Of a stretch of 64,000 bases of DNA, positions 9,604-18,097 are shown in pieces. The notes under the pieces were generated by a model. It saw only the letters and a program-made list of their open reading frames with translations. It did not search any database and had not been told where the DNA came from. The stretch comes from Paenibacillus sp. FSL K6-3182 (lineage in GTDB: Bacteria > Bacillota > Bacilli > Paenibacillales > Paenibacillaceae): positions 2,227,501-2,291,500 of the forward strand of contig NZ_CP150265.1 of NCBI RefSeq assembly GCF_037976325.1, written 5' to 3'. The translations under genes and the position numbers were made by a program. Within the stretch, counting starts at the first letter, position 1. Each line of letters begins with the position of its first letter.

Positions 9604-10296
9604 TTGAATAATGATATGAAATGGCTGGCTATGCAGCAGCTGCTCGATTCAGCGCTGCCGATCGGCGGCTTCTCGCATTCGTTCGGACTTGAGACCATGG
9701 TTCAAGATGGCCGTATGAATCGTTCTGCTCAGCTCTATGATTATGCCTCAGCCATGCTTATGCAAAGCTGGGCAAGCTCGGATGCGATGGTGATCAAGGC
9801 CGTATATAGGGATGCGCCAAAAGGGAATTGGGAAAAGGTGTGGGCGATTGAGCGGATTGTTCATTTGCAAAGGGTCGCATCAGAAACACGCAGCGGCGTA
9901 GAGAAAATGGGACGGCGGCTGCTTCAGCTTGCAGCAGCTATACATCCGCAGCTGGATTGGTCGCCTTTACTGGAAGCAATGAAGGCAGGGAATTGTTTTG
10001 CTTCCCATCCTCTCTCGCACGGCTATGCCTGCTGGGTGCTTGGCATATCGGAGGAGAAAGCGATCCAAGGCTATTTGTATACTTGCATCGTAACTTGCGT
10101 CAACAGCGCTCTGCGGCTGATGTCGATGGGACAGACGGAGGGCCAATCGTTGATCGCAAGGCTTATACCGCTAACAGCAGACGCTTTGGAAATCGTGCGT
10201 GCGATGGAGCCGGAACAAGCCTATTCTAATATGCCGATGGCGGAGATGGCGATGATGCGCCACGAGAGGTTATATTCGCGATTATTTATGTCTTAA
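9604..10296 (+). CDS. ureF: Urease accessory protein UreF
   Basis: Accessory factor that with UreG and UreD delivers nickel to apo-urease. The core LLDSALPIGGFSHSFGLE at the N-terminus, the all-helical body with HLQRVASETR and the SHGYACWVLG segment mark UreF. Start is uncertain: an ATG at 9577 lacks an upstream ribosome binding site, while AGGAGG at 9586-9591 points to the TTG at 9604 (12-base spacing); the ATG at 9616 is a further possibility. In many bacteria ureE lies between ureC and ureF; here the gap is too small to hold it. Confidence 0.93.
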   Translation: MNNDMKWLAMQQLLDSALPIGGFSHSFGLETMVQDGRMNRSAQLYDYASAMLMQSWASSDAMVIKAVYRDAPKGNWEKVWAIERIVHLQRVASETRSGVEKMGRRLLQLAAAIHPQLDWSPLLEAMKAGNCFASHPLSHGYACWVLGISEEKAIQGYLYTCIVTCVNSALRLMSMGQTEGQSLIARLIPLTADALEIVRAMEPEQAYSNMPMAEMAMMRHERLYSRLFMS

Positions 10297-10321
10297 TTAT
10301 AAATTAATGGAGGAATGAAAA

Positions 10322-11050
10322 ATGTGCCAAGGACAAGGACATACGCATCAGGAATGGGAAAGCCCGGCAATAGACAGCTCAAGGCCGATCCGAATCGGTA
10401 TCGGGGGACCAGTAGGTTCAGGAAAAACAGCGCTTGTAGAACGATTAACGCGTGAGCTGCATACCAAATACAGCCTCGCTGTCATTACGAACGATATTTA
10501 CACGAAGGAAGATGCTCGTATTTTGTTCAATACGGGTGTGCTGCCGGAAGAACGTATTATCGGTGTTGAAACTGGCGGGTGCCCGCATACAGCCATTCGA
10601 GAGGATGCATCGATGAATTTTGAAGCTATCGATGAGCTGGAGCGGCGTTTTGACCATCTGGATCTGATTTTCATTGAGAGCGGTGGAGATAATCTTGCAG
10701 CGGCGTTCAGTCCAGAGCTTGTCGATCGTTTTATTTATATTATCGATGTTGCCCAAGGCGAGAAGATTCCACGCAAAGGCGGACCTGGCATTATGCGCTC
10801 GGACCTGCTTGTCATTAACAAAATCGATCTTGCGCCGTATGTAGGAGCGAGTCTCGCAGTTATGGAAGCTGACACAATTAAGATGCGTGGGGAGCGTCCT
10901 TTCGTTTTCTCTAATTTGTTTGGCGGCGATGGCGTGGATGAGATTGTGAATTGGCTTACACATGAGGTAGCACATGCGCGCGGAACGGAACACTCCCATG
11001 TGATCCAGCTTACGAGCATACCTGATGACAAGCGGCACACAGCTTCCTAA
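10322..11050 (+). CDS. ureG: Urease accessory GTPase UreG
   Basis: SIMIBI-class GTPase that powers nickel insertion into urease. 242 residues with P-loop GGPVGSGKT at 28-36, the nickel/zinc-binding CPH motif in [25 protein letters not shown] and the guanine-specificity segment VINKIDLAP. The first 13 residues ([13 protein letters not shown]) add a cysteine and two histidines ahead of the conserved core; with no ureE in the operon this short tail might help hold nickel, but that is inference. ATG start with GGAGGAATG upstream; its stop shares a base with the ureD start (TAATG). Confidence 0.97.
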   Translation: MCQGQGHTHQEWESPAIDSSRPIRIGIGGPVGSGKTALVERLTRELHTKYSLAVITNDIYTKEDARILFNTGVLPEERIIGVETGGCPHTAIREDASMNFEAIDELERRFDHLDLIFIESGGDNLAAAFSPELVDRFIYIIDVAQGEKIPRKGGPGIMRSDLLVINKIDLAPYVGASLAVMEADTIKMRGERPFVFSNLFGGDGVDEIVNWLTHEVAHARGTEHSHVIQLTSIPDDKRHTAS

Positions 11051-11943
11051 TGAGGCGTGAGCAAAGTAGTGCAGAGGCTGCAGCCATTCGGCACGAGGAT
11101 AATGGAGTGGGAGAGGTCAGGACATCCGTACTGCGTGCAACGTTTGCCAGCCGCCTCGGTCAAACGTTAATCGGCAATAAATATCATACCGCTCCGATAA
11201 AGATTGCCAAAGCTTTTCCACTGGATGGTCAGCTGGGCGTAATCGTAATGGATGTTTCACCAGGCCTGCTCAGCGGTGACCGGTATGAGCTGGAATGGAC
11301 AGCCGAGCAGCACTCTCATGTCATGATTACGAATCAATCGTATACGAAGGTGCATCCTAGTTTACCTAACAGTGACTCTTCGATGCAGCAGTTGTTCGAG
11401 CTAGAGACAGATGCAGTCGTCGAGCATATGCCGGAGCCCATTATGCTATATAAGGAAGCAGCCTTTCGAAACGATACTCAGGTTCGACTGCAAAAAGGGT
11501 CCGCTTGGCTGCAAGCCGACGTCCTTTGTCCAGGTCGCACGCTTCGCGGCGAACGCTTCGACTATCGCTCATACAGCAATTCATTAACCGTTCATTATGG
11601 TGAAGAGCTTATCTTCTCGCAGCGTCAGCGAGTAGTGCCAGGCAGTCAAGTTATAACTGCGCCTGGCAGCTGGGATGAGATGACGCACTGGGCTACCTTT
11701 TATATGTTCAGTGATCGTGTCAACAGCAGCCATCTGGAGCAGCTTCAGGAGAAGCTGGACAGCTTCGAAGCTCCAGAGGCTCATAAAGTAATTGGCGGGG
11801 CGTCTATGACCTATCGTTACGGTGTTGCGGTGTCCGCAGCCTCAACAGCAGCATGGCCGCTGCAGCAATTAATGCAAGAGCTGTGGCAGACTGCGCGAAT
11901 GGGACTGCTTGGCAAGCCGCCGCTGCGATTTTTGCAAGGATAG
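11050..11943 (+). CDS. ureD: Urease accessory protein UreD (UreH)
   Basis: Scaffold that binds apo-urease and recruits UreF-UreG. 297 residues with the family pattern: LRATFASRLGQTLIGNKYHTAPIKIAKAF-type start (here split around residues 25-55), DVSPGLLSGDRYELEW, NQSYTKVHP and VEHMPEPIMLYKEA. ATG start overlaps the ureG stop by one base. It is the last gene of the operon; the order ABC-F-G-D places the scaffold at the end. Confidence 0.95.
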   Translation: MRREQSSAEAAAIRHEDNGVGEVRTSVLRATFASRLGQTLIGNKYHTAPIKIAKAFPLDGQLGVIVMDVSPGLLSGDRYELEWTAEQHSHVMITNQSYTKVHPSLPNSDSSMQQLFELETDAVVEHMPEPIMLYKEAAFRNDTQVRLQKGSAWLQADVLCPGRTLRGERFDYRSYSNSLTVHYGEELIFSQRQRVVPGSQVITAPGSWDEMTHWATFYMFSDRVNSSHLEQLQEKLDSFEAPEAHKVIGGASMTYRYGVAVSAASTAAWPLQQLMQELWQTARMGLLGKPPLRFLQG

Positions 11944-11973
11944 ATCAAGCAGTTTTATACTTTTTCTGAAAAA

Positions 11974-12008
11974 AAGGTCAACCTGCAACCTTGGGTTGGT
12001 CTTTTTGT
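11974..12008 (+). terminator. Rho-independent terminator of the urease operon
   Basis: AAGGTCAACC pairs fully with GGTTGGTCTT at 11994-12003 when two G-U pairs are allowed, and a run TTTTTG follows. It lies 30 bases after ureD. Confidence 0.8.
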
Positions 12009-12124
12009 GCTAAATCAAAAAGGTTTCATATTTATTTCGTGCAGAACGTTAGTTAAACAAAGGAAGGGAAGGTATAATATGAACAACAGTATGGATTAAA
12101 GAAAGTAGATAGGTTGGTGATCAA

Positions 12125-12583
12125 TTGGAAGCTTCAAATATGGAAAGACAAGAGTTAATGAGGCGGCTGGACGAATCATTTCGTCAAGTGAGAAGACAAA
12201 TAAACACCGAATGGCACACCTATAATGTGCATGGCTTAGGCATGACCCATGGGAAAATGTTAATTATTTTAGGGAAATCAGGACCACAGAAAGCATCAGC
12301 TTTGGCTGAGCAGCTGCTCATCACTAGTGGGGGAGTTACTGGAATTGCTGATCGTTTGATAGAGCTCGGGTATGTGAAGCGCGAACGCGGCGAGAAGGAT
12401 CGGCGTGTCGTGATGCTCGAAATTACGGAAGAGGGTTTGGAAATCATCCATTTAATTGAGACGATACGCTCGAAGCTGATGCTTAAGCTGTTCGATGGCA
12501 TGTCGATAGCAGATATGGAGCAAGGTGTTCAGTTGTTTGAGCAAATGAGTCGTAATATGGAATCGGATGTTACAAATTCGTGA
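12125..12583 (+). CDS. MarR family transcriptional regulator
   Basis: Winged-helix regulator of 152 residues. Recognition elements: KMLIILGKSGPQKASALAEQL (helix-turn-helix region split around residues 42-65), GGVTGIADRLIELGYVKRERGEKDRRVVMLEITEEGL-type wing (DRRV core). TTG start at 12125 with a GGTTGGTGA ribosome binding site. A TATAAT at 12073-12078 probably is its -10 box; the -35 is weak. It stands between the urease terminator and the nucleoside transporter promoter. Ligand and targets are not visible; control of the neighbouring transporter is possible but unproven. Confidence 0.9.
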   Translation: MEASNMERQELMRRLDESFRQVRRQINTEWHTYNVHGLGMTHGKMLIILGKSGPQKASALAEQLLITSGGVTGIADRLIELGYVKRERGEKDRRVVMLEITEEGLEIIHLIETIRSKLMLKLFDGMSIADMEQGVQLFEQMSRNMESDVTNS

Positions 12584-12658
12584 CTAATTTCATATTTCAT
12601 TATTATTATGGATGAATTTAGTGTAGAATAAACTAGAAATTTGTCGAATCGAAAAAGA

Positions 12659-12687
12659 TTGACAAAATCCGATAAAACAACTAGGAT
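12659..12687 (+). promoter_or_regulatory. Sigma-A promoter of the nucleoside transporter operon
   Basis: A perfect TTGACA (-35) and TAGGAT (-10) spaced by 17 bases lie 42 bases before the lipoprotein start codon. No purine riboswitch fold is seen in the leader. Confidence 0.65.
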
Positions 12688-12728
12688 TAAAAGGAATTAA
12701 TACATTCAATTGTTTAGGGGAGATTACG

Positions 12729-13766
12729 ATGAAAAAGGTTTTTGCTTTGGCAGTATCGTTGTTTCTAATGGTTGCGATTGTTGCAGCTTGCGGATCTAAC
12801 AAAAATGAACCAGGAAACGCAGCGAATAACGGTGCAGGCGACAAAGCGGACAAGAAAAAAATCGCTCTTGTATTGCCCGAAAAAATTGGCGTTAACAAGT
12901 TTTTTGTATTGATGGATGAAGGCTTCAAAAAAGCAGGCTCCGAATTTGGCGCTGAAGTGAAAACAATTGAGTCCACTGACCCAGCGGGCTTTGAACAGAA
13001 TCTTCGTGCAACTGTAGCTGAAGATTACGACTTGATTATTACAGCAACATTCCAAGCAGAAGATGCACTTAAAAAAGTGGCTGCTGAAAATCCGGACAAG
13101 TCTTTTGCAGTTATCGATACTGTAGTTGATCTTCCGAACGTTCGCAGCGTTAACTTCCGCGAGCATGAAGCTTCCTACTTGATGGGAGCACTTGCAGGTC
13201 TTGCAACTAAAACAAATATTGTGGGTGCAGTCGTTGCAATGGACGCTCCACTTCTTAGCAAATATACATCAGGATTTGAACAAGGTCTGAAAAGCACAAA
13301 TCCAGATGCGCAATTCCTTATCAACTATGTAGGCAGCTTCACGGATCCAGTTAAAGGTAAAGAGCTTGCGCTTCTTCAACAGTCCAAAGGCGCTGACTTT
13401 ATCGCAGGTATGGCAGCAGTTGGCGACAATGGTGTGTTTGACGCAGCGAAAGAAAAAGGCTTCTTCACTTCAGGTCAAGATACAGACCGTACGGATGAAG
13501 ATCCAGAGCATATCGTGCTTTCACAATTGAAAGGTACGGATGCAGTTGCTTACGAAACAGTGAAAAGCTTCGTTGATGGCAGCTTTGCATTCGGCGTTGC
13601 AGACTACGGCTTGAAAGAAGACGGCGTAGGCTTGACTTTCGTTACAAGAGACAGCAAATCAACGCTTAGCCCGTTTATTGGCCAAGAAAATGTTGATAAA
13701 GTAAAAGCTATCGCAGAAGACATTAAATCTGGTAAAATCGTAGTAGTTAATCCGCTAGCTCAATAG
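12729..13766 (+). CDS. nupN: BMP family nucleoside-binding lipoprotein (NupN-like)
   Basis: Extracellular solute-binding lipoprotein of a nucleoside ABC transporter, 345 residues. Signal peptide with lipobox VAAC (Cys21). The BMP/Med domain shows KIALVLPEK, TATFQAEDALKK, VNFREHEASYLMGALAGL and GADFIAGMAAVGDNGV, characteristic of PnrA/BMP proteins that bind purine nucleosides. Gene order binding protein-ATPase-permease-permease equals nupNOPQ (yufNOPQ), described in Bacillus subtilis for guanosine. ATG start with AGGGGAGA upstream. The substrate is inferred from this order and from the nearby nucleoside phosphorylase. Confidence 0.9.
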   Translation: MKKVFALAVSLFLMVAIVAACGSNKNEPGNAANNGAGDKADKKKIALVLPEKIGVNKFFVLMDEGFKKAGSEFGAEVKTIESTDPAGFEQNLRATVAEDYDLIITATFQAEDALKKVAAENPDKSFAVIDTVVDLPNVRSVNFREHEASYLMGALAGLATKTNIVGAVVAMDAPLLSKYTSGFEQGLKSTNPDAQFLINYVGSFTDPVKGKELALLQQSKGADFIAGMAAVGDNGVFDAAKEKGFFTSGQDTDRTDEDPEHIVLSQLKGTDAVAYETVKSFVDGSFAFGVADYGLKEDGVGLTFVTRDSKSTLSPFIGQENVDKVKAIAEDIKSGKIVVVNPLAQ

Positions 13767-13774
13767 TACAACAG

Positions 13775-13847
13775 GCCGGCTGCTACCCATGCAGCCGGTT
13801 TGCTTGTTGCCTAGAAGCTTCCTCTGTAATCGAGGGAGCGGTTTTTT
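13775..13847 (+). terminator. Two tandem hairpins between the binding-protein and ATPase genes
   Basis: CCGGCTGC at 13776-13783 pairs with GCAGCCGG at 13791-13798; then GCTTCCTC at 13817-13824 pairs with GAGGGAGC at 13832-13839, followed by GGTTTTTTTG. The second is a good terminator. Leaky termination here would give more lipoprotein than ATPase and permease, a common arrangement in ABC operons. Confidence 0.75.
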
Positions 13848-13882
13848 TGTTTATATCGGGATTGAAAGGGGAGAGCTTTTGT

Positions 13883-15382
13883 ATGTTGCTGCAAATGGAC
13901 AGCATTACGAAGTCATATGGGAGCGTAACCGCAAATAGCAATGTTCAGTTTTCGCTGCAAAAAGGAGAAATTCATGCCTTAGTAGGTGAAAACGGTGCAG
14001 GAAAAACGACGTTAATGCGTATTCTGTACGGGATGGAAAGTCCAACTAGCGGTGAAATTCGCATTGACGGCAAGCCGGTTTCGTTCGGGAACCCAGCTGA
14101 TGCGATTAAGCATAAGATTGGAATGGTTCATCAGCATTTCATGTTATTCCCGACGTTTACGATTGCCGAAAATATCGTTATTGGGCGCGAGCCCTCCAAA
14201 GGGGTAGGTTTTGACCGTAAGGCAGCTGCCACAGAGGTGGAAAGAATCGGCAAGCTTTATGGCATGCCGGTAGACCCTTGGAAGAAAGTTGCAGATTGCT
14301 CGCTTGGCATGCAGCAGCGCGTTGAAATATTGAAAGTGCTCTATCAGGGCGCTGAAGTTATTATTTTGGATGAGCCGACTGGCGTCTTAACGCCGCTCGA
14401 AGTGAAAGAGCTGCTTATTGCGATTAAAGGATTAGCCGCGCAGGGCAAAAGCTTTATTCTTATTAGTCATAAGCTGCAAGAAATTATGGAAGTTGCTGAC
14501 CGCGTTACCGTCCTTCGAGATGGCAAGGTGACGGGAACAGTCGAAGCGAAAGACACGAATGCGGAACATTTGTCACGGCTTATGGTAGGCCGGGATTTAG
14601 TACATATATCACGAAATAAGGTGAGCAGAGGCAAGCCTGTTCTTGAAGTATCGAATGTTTCTATTCCAGGTGTCAAAGCGAAGCCGCTGCTTAGCGATAT
14701 TAGCCTTCATGTCAATGGGGGCGAAATTGTGGGGATCGCGGGTATTTCAGGCAATGGTCAATCTGAGTTATTGCAGACGATATCCGGATTAATGAAACCC
14801 GGAGCCGGCATAATCAAGTTGCTGGGTAAAGATGTGACCGGAGCGCCAGTTGGCGATATTCGGGAAAGCGGGCTTGCCCATATTCCTGAGGACCGTTACC
14901 AGTGGGGCGTTGCGAAGGATGCGACCGTTACCGAGAATGGCTTGATGGGACATGCAGACAAGCATCAAAAGCTTGGTGTATTGAATGGGACGAGCATTCG
15001 TCAGATGGTAGGCGAGTGGGTGACACGCTTTGGGATAAAAACGGGCTCTTTATCTACGAAAGCTCAGTATTTGTCAGGCGGTAACCTACAGAAGCTTATC
15101 GTTGCACGGGAACTTGCGCAGAAGACGCCGTTTCTTATTGCAGCGGAGCCAACGCGAGGCGTTGACGTCGGCGCGATGGAAATTATACATGGCGAGCTTC
15201 TAAAGAAGCGTGATGAAGGCGGAGCAATATTGCTTGTTTCATCAGAGCTGACTGAAATTTTGAAGCTGTCTGATCGAGTATTGGTCATGTATGAAGGTAA
15301 GATCGTTGGGGAACTGGACGCTGACAAAGCTACAGAAGAGCAAATTAGTTTGTTAATGGCGGGAGGAAAAGCGGTTGGATAA
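13883..15382 (+). CDS. nupO: Nucleoside ABC transporter ATP-binding protein (NupO-like, double ABC)
   Basis: Cytoplasmic ATPase of the transporter, 499 residues with two ABC domains, as in sugar/nucleoside importers. First domain: Walker A GENGAGKTT, Q-loop VHQHFMLF, signature LGMQQR, Walker B VIILDEPTG. Second domain: Walker A is altered (GISGNGQSE), signature LSGGNLQK, and the Walker B position reads LIAAEPTRGVDVGA. The weak second site is usual in this class. ATG at 13883 is chosen because AAAGGGGAGAG precedes it by about ten bases; an in-frame TTG at 13847 has no such site. Its stop overlaps the next gene by eight bases. Confidence 0.93.
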   Translation: MLLQMDSITKSYGSVTANSNVQFSLQKGEIHALVGENGAGKTTLMRILYGMESPTSGEIRIDGKPVSFGNPADAIKHKIGMVHQHFMLFPTFTIAENIVIGREPSKGVGFDRKAAATEVERIGKLYGMPVDPWKKVADCSLGMQQRVEILKVLYQGAEVIILDEPTGVLTPLEVKELLIAIKGLAAQGKSFILISHKLQEIMEVADRVTVLRDGKVTGTVEAKDTNAEHLSRLMVGRDLVHISRNKVSRGKPVLEVSNVSIPGVKAKPLLSDISLHVNGGEIVGIAGISGNGQSELLQTISGLMKPGAGIIKLLGKDVTGAPVGDIRESGLAHIPEDRYQWGVAKDATVTENGLMGHADKHQKLGVLNGTSIRQMVGEWVTRFGIKTGSLSTKAQYLSGGNLQKLIVARELAQKTPFLIAAEPTRGVDVGAMEIIHGELLKKRDEGGAILLVSSELTEILKLSDRVLVMYEGKIVGELDADKATEEQISLLMAGGKAVG

Positions 15383-16424
15383 GCTGGTACAATTCGGACG
15401 TTCGCTGTTACAGCCGCTTTTGGCTGTTATCATTGGTTTAGCAGCGGGTGCGATTGCCATTGTTATCGTCGGAGGCTCCGTAATGGATACATACGCGGAA
15501 ATGTGGAAGGGCGCCTTCGGCAGCTTTTATTTTTTTACGAATACGCTCAGTAGAGCTACGCCTATTATCCTTATTGGTCTAGGGGTGGCGCTGGCATTCC
15601 GTGCTGGATTTTTTAATATGGGCTCAGAAGGCCAAATGGTATTAGGCGCTCTAAGCGCAGCGGTAACGGCAATCTATTTGCCGGGGCCAGGTTGGTTTAA
15701 GCTCGTAGCTGCTATTATAGCTGGAATTATTTCCGGGGGAATATGGTCGGCATTCGCAGGATGGCTCGATGCTAGATTTCGAATGAATCTGCTCATAACC
15801 ACATTATTGCTAAATTATATTGCTACGTTATTTGCAGGGTATATCGTATCTTATCCGCTCAAGGATCGTACAGGCTCTGCTGCAATGGCTCAGACGGTTA
15901 TGCTTGATCAAAGCGTATGGCTGCCGAAGCTGTTTAAAGGAATGAGCCTTCATGGCGGTTTTATTATCGCTGTAGTCGGAGCAATATTGCTGTTCTTGTT
16001 CATGCGCTATACCGTTAAGGGTTATGAAATTAGAATGCTTGGCGGCAATCCGTTGTTTGCAAGCTATGGCGGCGTGCAGCGTGGAAAAATGATGCTTATC
16101 AGCATGTTCGTCAGCGGAGGTTTTGCTGGACTTGCCGGCTCCGTTGAAGTGCTTGGCACGCAGTACCGCTATTTGGACGGTGCTTTGACTTCTCCAGGTT
16201 ACGCATGGTCGGGCATCATGGCAACATTGCTTGCAGGATCGCATCCGCTAGGTACAGCTGTAGCTGCGATTTTGCTTGCTGCACTGCAGACCGGCGGTAT
16301 GGGTATGGAGCGGAATACAGATGTTCCGCTGGAGGTATCAAGCATTATTCAAGCGGTGCTCATTTTGTTCGTTTCTGCTAAATTCACATATTCGTTCATT
16401 AAACGCAGGAAGGCGAGGTCATAA
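15375..16424 (+). CDS. nupP: Nucleoside ABC transporter permease 1 (NupP-like)
   Basis: Integral membrane permease of 349 residues with about nine hydrophobic segments. The GLGVALAFRAGFFNMGSEGQMVLGAL-type segment (residues about 60-90, core FNMGSEGQ) and the GGNPLFASYGG region are hallmarks of the BPD_transp_2 nucleoside permeases. TTG start at 15375, overlapping the ATPase stop, with GGGAGG upstream. A C-terminal basic tail (KRRKARS) faces the cytoplasm by the positive-inside rule. Pairs with the next gene. Confidence 0.92.
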   Translation: MDKLVQFGRSLLQPLLAVIIGLAAGAIAIVIVGGSVMDTYAEMWKGAFGSFYFFTNTLSRATPIILIGLGVALAFRAGFFNMGSEGQMVLGALSAAVTAIYLPGPGWFKLVAAIIAGIISGGIWSAFAGWLDARFRMNLLITTLLLNYIATLFAGYIVSYPLKDRTGSAAMAQTVMLDQSVWLPKLFKGMSLHGGFIIAVVGAILLFLFMRYTVKGYEIRMLGGNPLFASYGGVQRGKMMLISMFVSGGFAGLAGSVEVLGTQYRYLDGALTSPGYAWSGIMATLLAGSHPLGTAVAAILLAALQTGGMGMERNTDVPLEVSSIIQAVLILFVSAKFTYSFIKRRKARS

Positions 16425-16426
16425 GT

Positions 16427-17350
16427 ATGGATTTTTTATTAGATGTCTCGCTGTATGCCTCGACGCTTCGTATGGTTACACCAATTCTGCTTGCGGCACT
16501 CGGCGGCGCAATATGCGCGCGTGTTGGTTTGTTTAATGTAGGCCTAGAAGGCTTAGTATTGATAGGTGCATTTTCTGGGATTGTAGGCAACCACTTCACC
16601 GGAAATGTATTCGCAGCGGTATTGTTTGCAGTATTATGCTCACTCCTGTTTTCAGTGTTGTTCGGTTTTATGAGTATTCATCTAAAAGCGAATGTCATCG
16701 TTGTTGGTATTGCGCTTAACTTTCTGGCGCTTGGGCTGACGACATTCTCGCTGCGTGCGATCTTTGATGTAAAAGGCGCATACTACAATAAGGATATGAT
16801 TGGGCTGCCTAAATGGGATATTCCATTGTTAAAGGATATTCCATGGTTAGGCGAGGTTTTATCCGGGCATTCCCCGCTCGTCTACTTGTCCATCATTCTC
16901 GTTATTGTGCTGCAGCTGTTTTTGTTCAAAACGGTTACCGGCTTTCGCTTGCTGGCAGCTGGAGAGAATCCAACAGCAGCCAAAAGCTTAGGCATCAAGG
17001 TAACTCGCATTCAATATGGAGCAGTGCTGCTATGCGGCGCTCTGTGCGGGTTAGCAGGCGCGCAGCTGTCGCTCGGCAATGTCACCATGTTTACAGAGGG
17101 AATGACTTCTGGTAGAGGTTTCATTGCGCTCGTTGCAACGATGTTAGGCCAATCCAATCCAATCGGTGTTGCAGCATCAAGCTTGCTGTTCGGATTCATG
17201 GATGCACTCAGCATCAGGCTGCAGGGCTTCGCGCTGCCGACTCATTTTACGATGATGCTGCCTTATATCGTTACGATTCTCGCTATGTTGTTCTTTAAAG
17301 ATAAAGGTTATATGCAGGAAGCTCGCAAGTCGAATGAGAGCTCCAGGTAG
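16427..17350 (+). CDS. nupQ: Nucleoside ABC transporter permease 2 (NupQ-like)
   Basis: Second permease, 307 residues, multi-pass. It repeats the family core as FNVGLEGLVLIGAFSG near residues 38-53 and has GENPTAAKSLGIKV and ALVATMLGQSNPIGV. Starts two bases after the stop of the first permease (ATG 16427), so the two are co-translated. No clear U-tailed hairpin follows; the 68-base gap to the next gene allows read-through, so the molybdopterin and phosphorylase genes may be in the same transcript. Confidence 0.92.
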   Translation: MDFLLDVSLYASTLRMVTPILLAALGGAICARVGLFNVGLEGLVLIGAFSGIVGNHFTGNVFAAVLFAVLCSLLFSVLFGFMSIHLKANVIVVGIALNFLALGLTTFSLRAIFDVKGAYYNKDMIGLPKWDIPLLKDIPWLGEVLSGHSPLVYLSIILVIVLQLFLFKTVTGFRLLAAGENPTAAKSLGIKVTRIQYGAVLLCGALCGLAGAQLSLGNVTMFTEGMTSGRGFIALVATMLGQSNPIGVAASSLLFGFMDALSIRLQGFALPTHFTMMLPYIVTILAMLFFKDKGYMQEARKSNESSR

Positions 17351-17418
17351 AGCTGAGATGCTTTATAGCTTGAAATAAGAAATGAATCAGCAAGGAATGG
17401 AATTTGGAGGTATACGAG

Positions 17419-18093
17419 ATGCATAAAAAAGCAGAACGTCTCAAAAAAGTGACTAGCATTAAACAGACGGTGCTCGCTCCTGAGATCGCTCATCGGATTC
17501 CGCCTGGTCAAACGATGACCGAGCGTTTTCCGATTTTGCATGAGGGAGAGGTTCCTTCCTATGACATTAACACCTGGTCGCTGCGAGTATTCGGCGAGGT
17601 AGAGGAGGAGCGTATGTTCAGCTTCGAAGAGCTGCTTGCTATGCCTCAAACCCAAACGAAGTGCGACATTCATTGTGTAACGCGCTGGTCGAAGCTGGAC
17701 ACAGAATGGGAAGGCATTAAGTTCAAGGACTTGCTGCCTTTGCTGGGCGTTAAGCCAGATGCTAAATATGTTATGTTTCATGCAGATGAGGACTATGACA
17801 CAAATGTGCCGCTTGAGGATTTGTTGCACGATAATGTGCTGCTTGCGCATCGATATGACGGTGAGCCGCTGACTGACAAGCATGGCTGGCCAATGCGGTT
17901 GCTCGTTCCTCATTTGTATTTTTGGAAAAGCGCAAAGTGGATTAGAGGTATTGAGTTTATGAAAGAGGATCGCGAAGGTTTCTGGGAGCGCAACGGCTTC
18001 CACAATTATGCCGATCCATTTCAAGAACAACGCTTCACGAGCGAAGAGAACTCGATGCCGGAAGACGAATGGATAACGAAGGAGTTTGATTAA
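17419..18093 (+). CDS. YuiH-like molybdopterin-binding (sulfite oxidase fold) protein
   Basis: 224 residues forming a single sulfite-oxidase-type molybdopterin domain. DIHCVTRWSKLD carries the cysteine that ligates molybdenum in the family; W-x-G-I-KFKDLL, HADEDYDTNVPLEDL and HGWPMRLLVPHLYFWKSAKW are conserved cofactor-binding segments. No signal peptide or haem domain is present, so it appears cytoplasmic. ATG at 17419 with GGAGG at 17406-17410. Substrate unknown. It is followed after four bases by a nucleoside phosphorylase; a functional link is not evident and may be only operonic. Confidence 0.85.
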   Translation: MHKKAERLKKVTSIKQTVLAPEIAHRIPPGQTMTERFPILHEGEVPSYDINTWSLRVFGEVEEERMFSFEELLAMPQTQTKCDIHCVTRWSKLDTEWEGIKFKDLLPLLGVKPDAKYVMFHADEDYDTNVPLEDLLHDNVLLAHRYDGEPLTDKHGWPMRLLVPHLYFWKSAKWIRGIEFMKEDREGFWERNGFHNYADPFQEQRFTSEENSMPEDEWITKEFD

Positions 18094-18097
18094 TCAG

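Noticed and set aside
12584..12728. Purine riboswitch before the nucleoside transporter
   Set aside because: The conserved TATA...stem and loop sequences of the purine aptamer are absent; only a sigma-A promoter is seen.
17308..18030. 240-codon open frame on the minus strand
   Set aside because: It is antisense to the YuiH-like gene and shows no recognisable protein features.
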